A stretch of DNA of 8,640 bases, from positions 1 to 8,640 of the forward strand of contig JAQUOR010000067.1 in NCBI GenBank assembly GCA_028717025.1, in the 5' to 3' direction. Within the stretch, counting starts at the first letter, position 1; each line of letters begins with the position of its first letter. The translations under genes and the position numbers were made by a program. The notes beneath the pieces were generated by a model that was given only the letters and a program-made list of their open reading frames with translations, was not told the origin of the DNA and made no database searches. Of this stretch, positions 5,921 to 8,640 are shown piece after piece. This DNA is from Candidatus Omnitrophota bacterium. GTDB lineage: Bacteria > Omnitrophota > Gorgyraeia > Duberdicusellales > 4484-171.

Positions 5921-6008
5921 CTGACATCCTAGACCTCCCGCCTGCACTTATGTTCGGCGGGATGCCGCAGAGAGTGAAACTCGCATGCGGCAAGGCCGAC
6001 GATGGGCC
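5921..6008 (-). pseudogene. tRNA-Glu 5' fragment interrupted in the D-loop
   Basis: Reading the minus strand, 6008-5998 matches the tRNA-Glu 5' end GGCCCCATCGTC, minus one C, and the flanking ATATC before it is also shared with the intact gene. After an insert, 5935-5921 matches 15 nt of the D-arm and the anticodon 5' strand exactly. The insert is a 57-bp double hairpin (5936-5992) in the D-loop. After the CAG at 5923-5921 the similarity to tRNA ends and the GIY-YIG remnant begins, so the anticodon loop, T-arm and 3' acceptor strand are missing. It cannot be a functional tRNA. Confidence 0.82.
5936..5992. repeat. 57-bp double-hairpin element inserted in a tRNA-Glu D-loop
   Basis: Two perfect 7-bp hairpins stand directly end to end. 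The first is TCCCGCC (5936-5942), a 13-nt loop, and GGCGGGA (5956-5962). The second is TGCCGCA (5963-5969), a 16-nt loop, and TGCGGCA (5986-5992). The second loop contains an inner GAGT-GAA-ACTC stem. The hairpins account for the inserted sequence almost to the base: tRNA-like sequence resumes on both sides. There is no coding capacity. Confidence 0.8.
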
Positions 6009-6012
6009 GATA

Positions 6013-6043
6013 TTTTTAAACTAAAGGAGGTATCAAACTCCTT
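6013..6043 (-). terminator. Possible weak terminator after corA
   Basis: On the minus strand, 20 nt after the corA stop, AAGGAG (6043-6038) and CTCCTT (6029-6024) form a 6-bp stem with an 8-nt loop. It is followed by the T/A-rich TAGTTTAAAAA. The stem is short and the T-run is interrupted, so the call is tentative. Confidence 0.4.
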
Positions 6044-6063
6044 GCGCAGTTTATCGGAAGCAA

Positions 6064-7113
6064 CTAAAGCCAACTTCTTTTTCTGAAATAAAAAAGCATG
6101 TATATGCCCACTGCAAGCATTATTGCCAGCGCTGCAGGAAAACCCCAGTGCTCGGCAAGGCCCGGGATGTGGATAAAATTCATGCCGAAAATACCGGTGA
6201 TAAAAGTAAGAGGCATAAAAATAGTAGCGATGACCGTGAGCACTTTCATGACTTCATTGAGCCGGTTGCTTAAGCTGGAAAGATAAATCTCAACCAACCC
6301 GGTGAGCATTTCCCGGAAAATATCCATTGAATCGATAATGTGTATGACATGATCCTGGATGTCTCTGAAATAGATCCTTGTTACGTCTTTGATCAAATGT
6401 GATTCGCTTCGTTCAAGTCCCCGTAAGAGGTCGCGTAACGGCCAGATAGACTGGCGCAGGAAGATCATCTCGCGTTTAAGGTGATAAATCTCTTTCAATA
6501 TTGCCGTATCGGGCCCGCTGATGGTTTCTTCTTCCAGGAATTCTATCCGTTCCCCGAATTGATCGAGGATGTCAAAATAATTATCAACGATAGCGTCGAC
6601 GAGCGCATAGGCAAGGTAGTCGGCGCCCATCTTGCGTATTCTGCCTTTACCGTTCTTCAGCCGTTCGCGGATGCGATCAAAGACATCCCCGATGGTCTGC
6701 TGGAAAGAAATCACAAAATTATTACCGAAAATAATACTGATTTGTTCCAGCTGTATCTCTGATTCCTCATAGCCGTAGGACATCATTTTTAAAACGATAT
6801 ACACGTACGTATCGAGATCCTCGACTTTTGGACGCTGGTCGGTATCGCTGATATCTTCAAGGATAAGCGGATGCAGTTCGAAGCAATTTGCCAGTTTCTC
6901 TAAAATCTCAGTTTTGTGGATACCGTCGACATTGATCCAGGTGATGGTCGGTTTATCTTTAAATGCAAAACATTCTTCTACTGAATTGACTTCCTTCTGT
7001 TCGAAACTTGTTTCGTTGTAGTCAATAACCGTGATCCGTACAGGCTCTTGCCGCTGGGGAGCTTCGGTTTTAATCGAAAGCTGCTTATATTTTCTTTTGT
7101 TTAACTTTGACAT
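6064..7113 (-). CDS. corA: CorA-type Mg2+/Co2+ transport protein
   Basis: CorA forms a pentameric inner-membrane channel for Mg2+ (also Co2+ and Ni2+), gated by cytoplasmic Mg2+. The 349-residue product has the family layout: a large cytoplasmic domain (1-285) including ITWINVDGIH near 57-66, EDISDTDQRPKVE near 86-98 and the long charged stalk helix; a first membrane segment (about 291-309); the signature GMN at 310-312 followed by the periplasmic loop FIHIPGLAEHW; a second membrane segment (about 323-343); and a basic tail RKRSWL facing the cytoplasm. Length is normal. The ATG at 7113 is preceded by AAAGAGGT, a good Shine-Dalgarno about 8 nt away. It has its own strong promoter and is separated by 107 bp from the upstream glycosyltransferase gene, so it is probably a single-gene unit. 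Metal preference is inferred from the family. Confidence 0.95.
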   Translation of the reverse strand: MSKLNKRKYKQLSIKTEAPQRQEPVRITVIDYNETSFEQKEVNSVEECFAFKDKPTITWINVDGIHKTEILEKLANCFELHPLILEDISDTDQRPKVEDLDTYVYIVLKMMSYGYEESEIQLEQISIIFGNNFVISFQQTIGDVFDRIRERLKNGKGRIRKMGADYLAYALVDAIVDNYFDILDQFGERIEFLEEETISGPDTAILKEIYHLKREMIFLRQSIWPLRDLLRGLERSESHLIKDVTRIYFRDIQDHVIHIIDSMDIFREMLTGLVEIYLSSLSNRLNEVMKVLTVIATIFMPLTFITGIFGMNFIHIPGLAEHWGFPAALAIMLAVGIYMLFYFRKRSWL

Positions 7114-7172
7114 GGCTGGACCTCTTTAGTTTCGCTGTGTTTCTTTGCTTATGACGTTACGACGATTCTATA

Positions 7173-7201
7173 AGTATAGGATAAAGAAGCGTAATTTTCA
7201 A
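7173..7201 (-). promoter_or_regulatory. Strong sigma70 promoter for corA
   Basis: On the minus strand TTGAAA (7201-7196) and TATACT (7178-7173) are separated by exactly 17 bp. The expected start is near 7166, leaving a leader of about 53 nt that includes the corA ribosome binding site. That leader is too short for a Mg2+-sensing M-box riboswitch. Confidence 0.75.
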
Positions 7202-7212
7202 GTTAAAATTAC
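7191..7212. promoter_or_regulatory. Palindrome overlapping the corA -35 box (operator candidate)
   Basis: GTAATTTT (7191-7198) and AAAATTAC (7205-7212) are perfect 8-bp inverse complements with a 6-bp spacer, covering the -35 hexamer. The position suits a repressor operator. It lies 8 bp after the stop of the upstream glycosyltransferase gene, so a weak AT-rich transcript-end hairpin is an alternative, but no T-run follows. Confidence 0.45.
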
Positions 7213-7220
7213 TGAAATAT

Positions 7221-8261
7221 TTACTGGTCATATATGATTTGAATGGCTTTTTGTGCAACCTCCTGCGGGGTGATTGCGCGTAGACACAAAAATCCCTTGG
7301 TGCAGTTGTGCGCAAGGCATACGCTGCAGCCTACCTTTTTATGGAAATAAAATGAAGTCTCCCCCAGCGGTCGCCAGCGTTGAGGCGAAAGTCCCGGGTC
7401 ATTTCTGCCGAAAATCGAAATAACGGGGATGTGGAGCGCTGCGGCAATGTGCACCGGACCGGAATCGTTTGAAATGAAAAGCGCCGCCCGCTTCAATAGC
7501 GAACCTATCTCGGATATGCTGAGCATTCCCCGTAAGTCTACAACTTCGTTCGTTTCCAAAATCGTATCGCCGAATTTTTTCTCTTCCCCAGAAGCGATTA
7601 TAACCACTTTAAGCCTCGTTTCCGTCCTTAATATTTTTACTAATTCTGCAAAATATTCCTGCGGCCAGCGTTTTGACGGGCACGATGCGCAGGGATGCAC
7701 TACAATAAACTCCTCTTTTTTATGTACCCCGTGCCGGGCAAGTATCTCTTCGACTTTGTGTTCCGAAGCTTGTTGTATGGGAAAATATGGAGCATTGTCG
7801 GTAACGGCAACATCCATACTTCTTAAGATATCGAGAGTATATTCGGATTCATGTTTGAAGCCTTCTTGTTTGGTGTGCGGTAAGCGTTTGGTCAAGAGCC
7901 AACCCCTTTTTTTATCCCAGCCGATTCGAAAAGGAATGCGGGCAAAAAACGTTATGACGTGAGCCCTGACGGTAGGATGCAAAATAATTGCCCAGTCAAA
8001 ATTTTTTTTCTTCAGTTCCAGAGAAAATTTAATCGAAGCCCACAGGTTTTTATGGCGTACGTTTTTATCGTAAACAATGATTTCATCAAGGTAGGGATTG
8101 CCGCGCAGTACGTCCTCGGTATACGGACGGCACATAAACGCGATATGGGCACCGGGAAAAGTCATTTTTAAATTTTTAATGACCGGCGTCGACAGGATCA
8201 CGTCACCAAGCCGATCAGTACGGACAATCAGGATTTTTTTGGGGTTTATTTCTTTACTCAT
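7221..8261 (-). CDS. GT9 family glycosyltransferase (ADP-heptose:LPS heptosyltransferase-like)
   Basis: The GT9 family transfers heptose or related sugars from a nucleotide donor to LPS core or other envelope glycans, at the cytoplasmic face of the inner membrane. The 346-residue product shows the whole family pattern: an N-terminal Rossmann half opening with RTDRLGDVILSTPVI (14-28), D20 corresponding to the catalytic Asp region of WaaC/WaaF; HPCASCPSKRWP (189-200) at the domain junction; the donor-binding motif SNDSGPVHIAAA (264-275); IFGRNDPG (283-290); and the four-cysteine cluster C312, C315, C320, C326 before ITPQEV. There is no signal peptide or membrane segment. The ATG overlaps the end of the upstream GT9 gene by 8 nt, with AGGAT serving as ribosome binding site, so the two are co-translated. 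Acceptor and exact donor cannot be told from sequence. Confidence 0.9.
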   Translation of the reverse strand: MSKEINPKKILIVRTDRLGDVILSTPVIKNLKMTFPGAHIAFMCRPYTEDVLRGNPYLDEIIVYDKNVRHKNLWASIKFSLELKKKNFDWAIILHPTVRAHVITFFARIPFRIGWDKKRGWLLTKRLPHTKQEGFKHESEYTLDILRSMDVAVTDNAPYFPIQQASEHKVEEILARHGVHKKEEFIVVHPCASCPSKRWPQEYFAELVKILRTETRLKVVIIASGEEKKFGDTILETNEVVDLRGMLSISEIGSLLKRAALFISNDSGPVHIAAALHIPVISIFGRNDPGLSPQRWRPLGETSFYFHKKVGCSVCLAHNCTKGFLCLRAITPQEVAQKAIQIIYDQ

Positions 8262-8640
8262 CTTTTTTATCCTGCAGCATCGTCATAACTGCCTTAAGAA
8301 CCGCCGACGGCGTTATTTCCATACATTCGTTATTCATGTAGCAGGTTGCATCCCGGCAAGGCGCACATGCCAGGTTTTCTACGCGTACCACCGTATGTTG
8401 CTTTGACCAGGGACCGTAGCGGGACGGGTCAGTCGGCCCGAAAAGCGCTACGATAGGAACGTCGTAGTAACTACCCAGCTGCAGGATGCGTGAATCCACG
8501 CAGAGCAAGAATCGCGCATAGTGACGCAAGAGGTACGCAACATCGTACAGCGTGGTCTTGCCGGTTAAGTCATCGACGTTGTCTCCCGTGACCATATCGC
8601 CATAATGTTCCCGGTCACGCTCCTCTCCCAAAATTGCGAT
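8254..8640 (-). CDS. GT9 family glycosyltransferase, C-terminal part (cut by right window edge)
   Basis: 128 residues are visible with no start codon required inside the window; the frame is open to the right edge. Family features: DLTGKTTLYDVAYLL (24-38), VALFGPTDPSRYGPW (64-78), and the cysteine cluster C92, C95, C100, C106 followed by MEITP. One oddity: where GT9 enzymes usually carry NDSGPMHLA in the donor site, this protein reads VDSRILQLG (48-56), losing the Asn, Gly, Pro and His while keeping Asp-Ser. It may use a different donor or have lost activity. It is coupled to the downstream GT9 gene by an 8-nt overlap. A TTG at 8631 lies inside the conserved domain and is not the real start. 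Confidence 0.85.
   Translation of the reverse strand: MAILGEERDREHYGDMVTGDNVDDLTGKTTLYDVAYLLRHYARFLLCVDSRILQLGSYYDVPIVALFGPTDPSRYGPWSKQHTVVRVENLACAPCRDATCYMNNECMEITPSAVLKAVMTMLQDKKDE

Noticed and set aside
7114..7166. Mg2+ riboswitch (M-box) ahead of corA
   Set aside because: The predicted leader is only about 53 nt and lacks the size and conserved segments of that class.
7429..7962. Plus-strand open frame of 177 codons
   Set aside because: It is antisense to the GT9 glycosyltransferase, with no family resemblance or ribosome binding site.

Overview
The window reads as a chromosomal segment of a Gram-negative-type bacterium. Every credible gene lies on the minus strand, so transcription runs from the right edge to the left edge. 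Two ADP-heptose/GT9 type glycosyltransferases imply an outer membrane with lipopolysaccharide. Intergenic DNA is rich in palindromes and short-period repeats, and one repeat has entered a coding sequence in frame. I associate this style with uncultivated lineages such as Omnitrophota and their relatives. That assignment is an impression, not something the sequence proves.

Right part (8640 to 7221): the C-terminal half of one GT9 glycosyltransferase, cut by the window edge, overlaps by 8 nt a complete second GT9 glycosyltransferase. They form a translationally coupled pair for envelope polysaccharide or LPS core assembly. Then comes corA (7113 to 6064), a Mg2+/Co2+ channel with its own strong sigma70-type promoter; an 8-bp palindrome overlaps the -35 box.

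Middle (6063 to 4924): about 1.1 kb without an intact protein gene, and the most unusual part of the window. It holds one intact tRNA-Glu(CTC) with an excellent terminator. The intact tRNA is flanked by two broken tRNA-Glu copies. One is a 5' fragment whose D-loop carries a 57-bp insert made of two back-to-back perfect hairpins, and it runs directly into the C-terminal remnant of a GIY-YIG endonuclease-like gene. The other is a 20-nt 3' fragment that stops at a 9-bp palindrome. The tRNA 3' end, its terminator and the DNA beyond form a 273-bp unit present twice, with five substitutions between copies. Each copy contains a sequence able to fold into a three-way junction.

Left part (4923 to 1): a P-type cation ATPase of the SERCA/PMR1-like P2A class behind a near-consensus promoter. 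It is followed by an amino-acid biosynthesis operon hisF-hisI-trpE. hisF starts behind an extended -10 promoter, hisF and hisI overlap by 4 nt, and trpE is cut by the left edge. HisF and HisI act at consecutive or near-consecutive steps of histidine synthesis, and TrpE opens the tryptophan branch. HisF carries an in-frame insertion of about 26 residues encoded by two arrays of 7-bp repeats directly after its catalytic Asp130.

No CRISPR array, intact insertion sequence, rRNA or replication origin is visible. I do not see a complete new multi-gene system. The candidates for something undescribed are the palindromic elements at the tRNA locus and the repeat-encoded insert in hisF.
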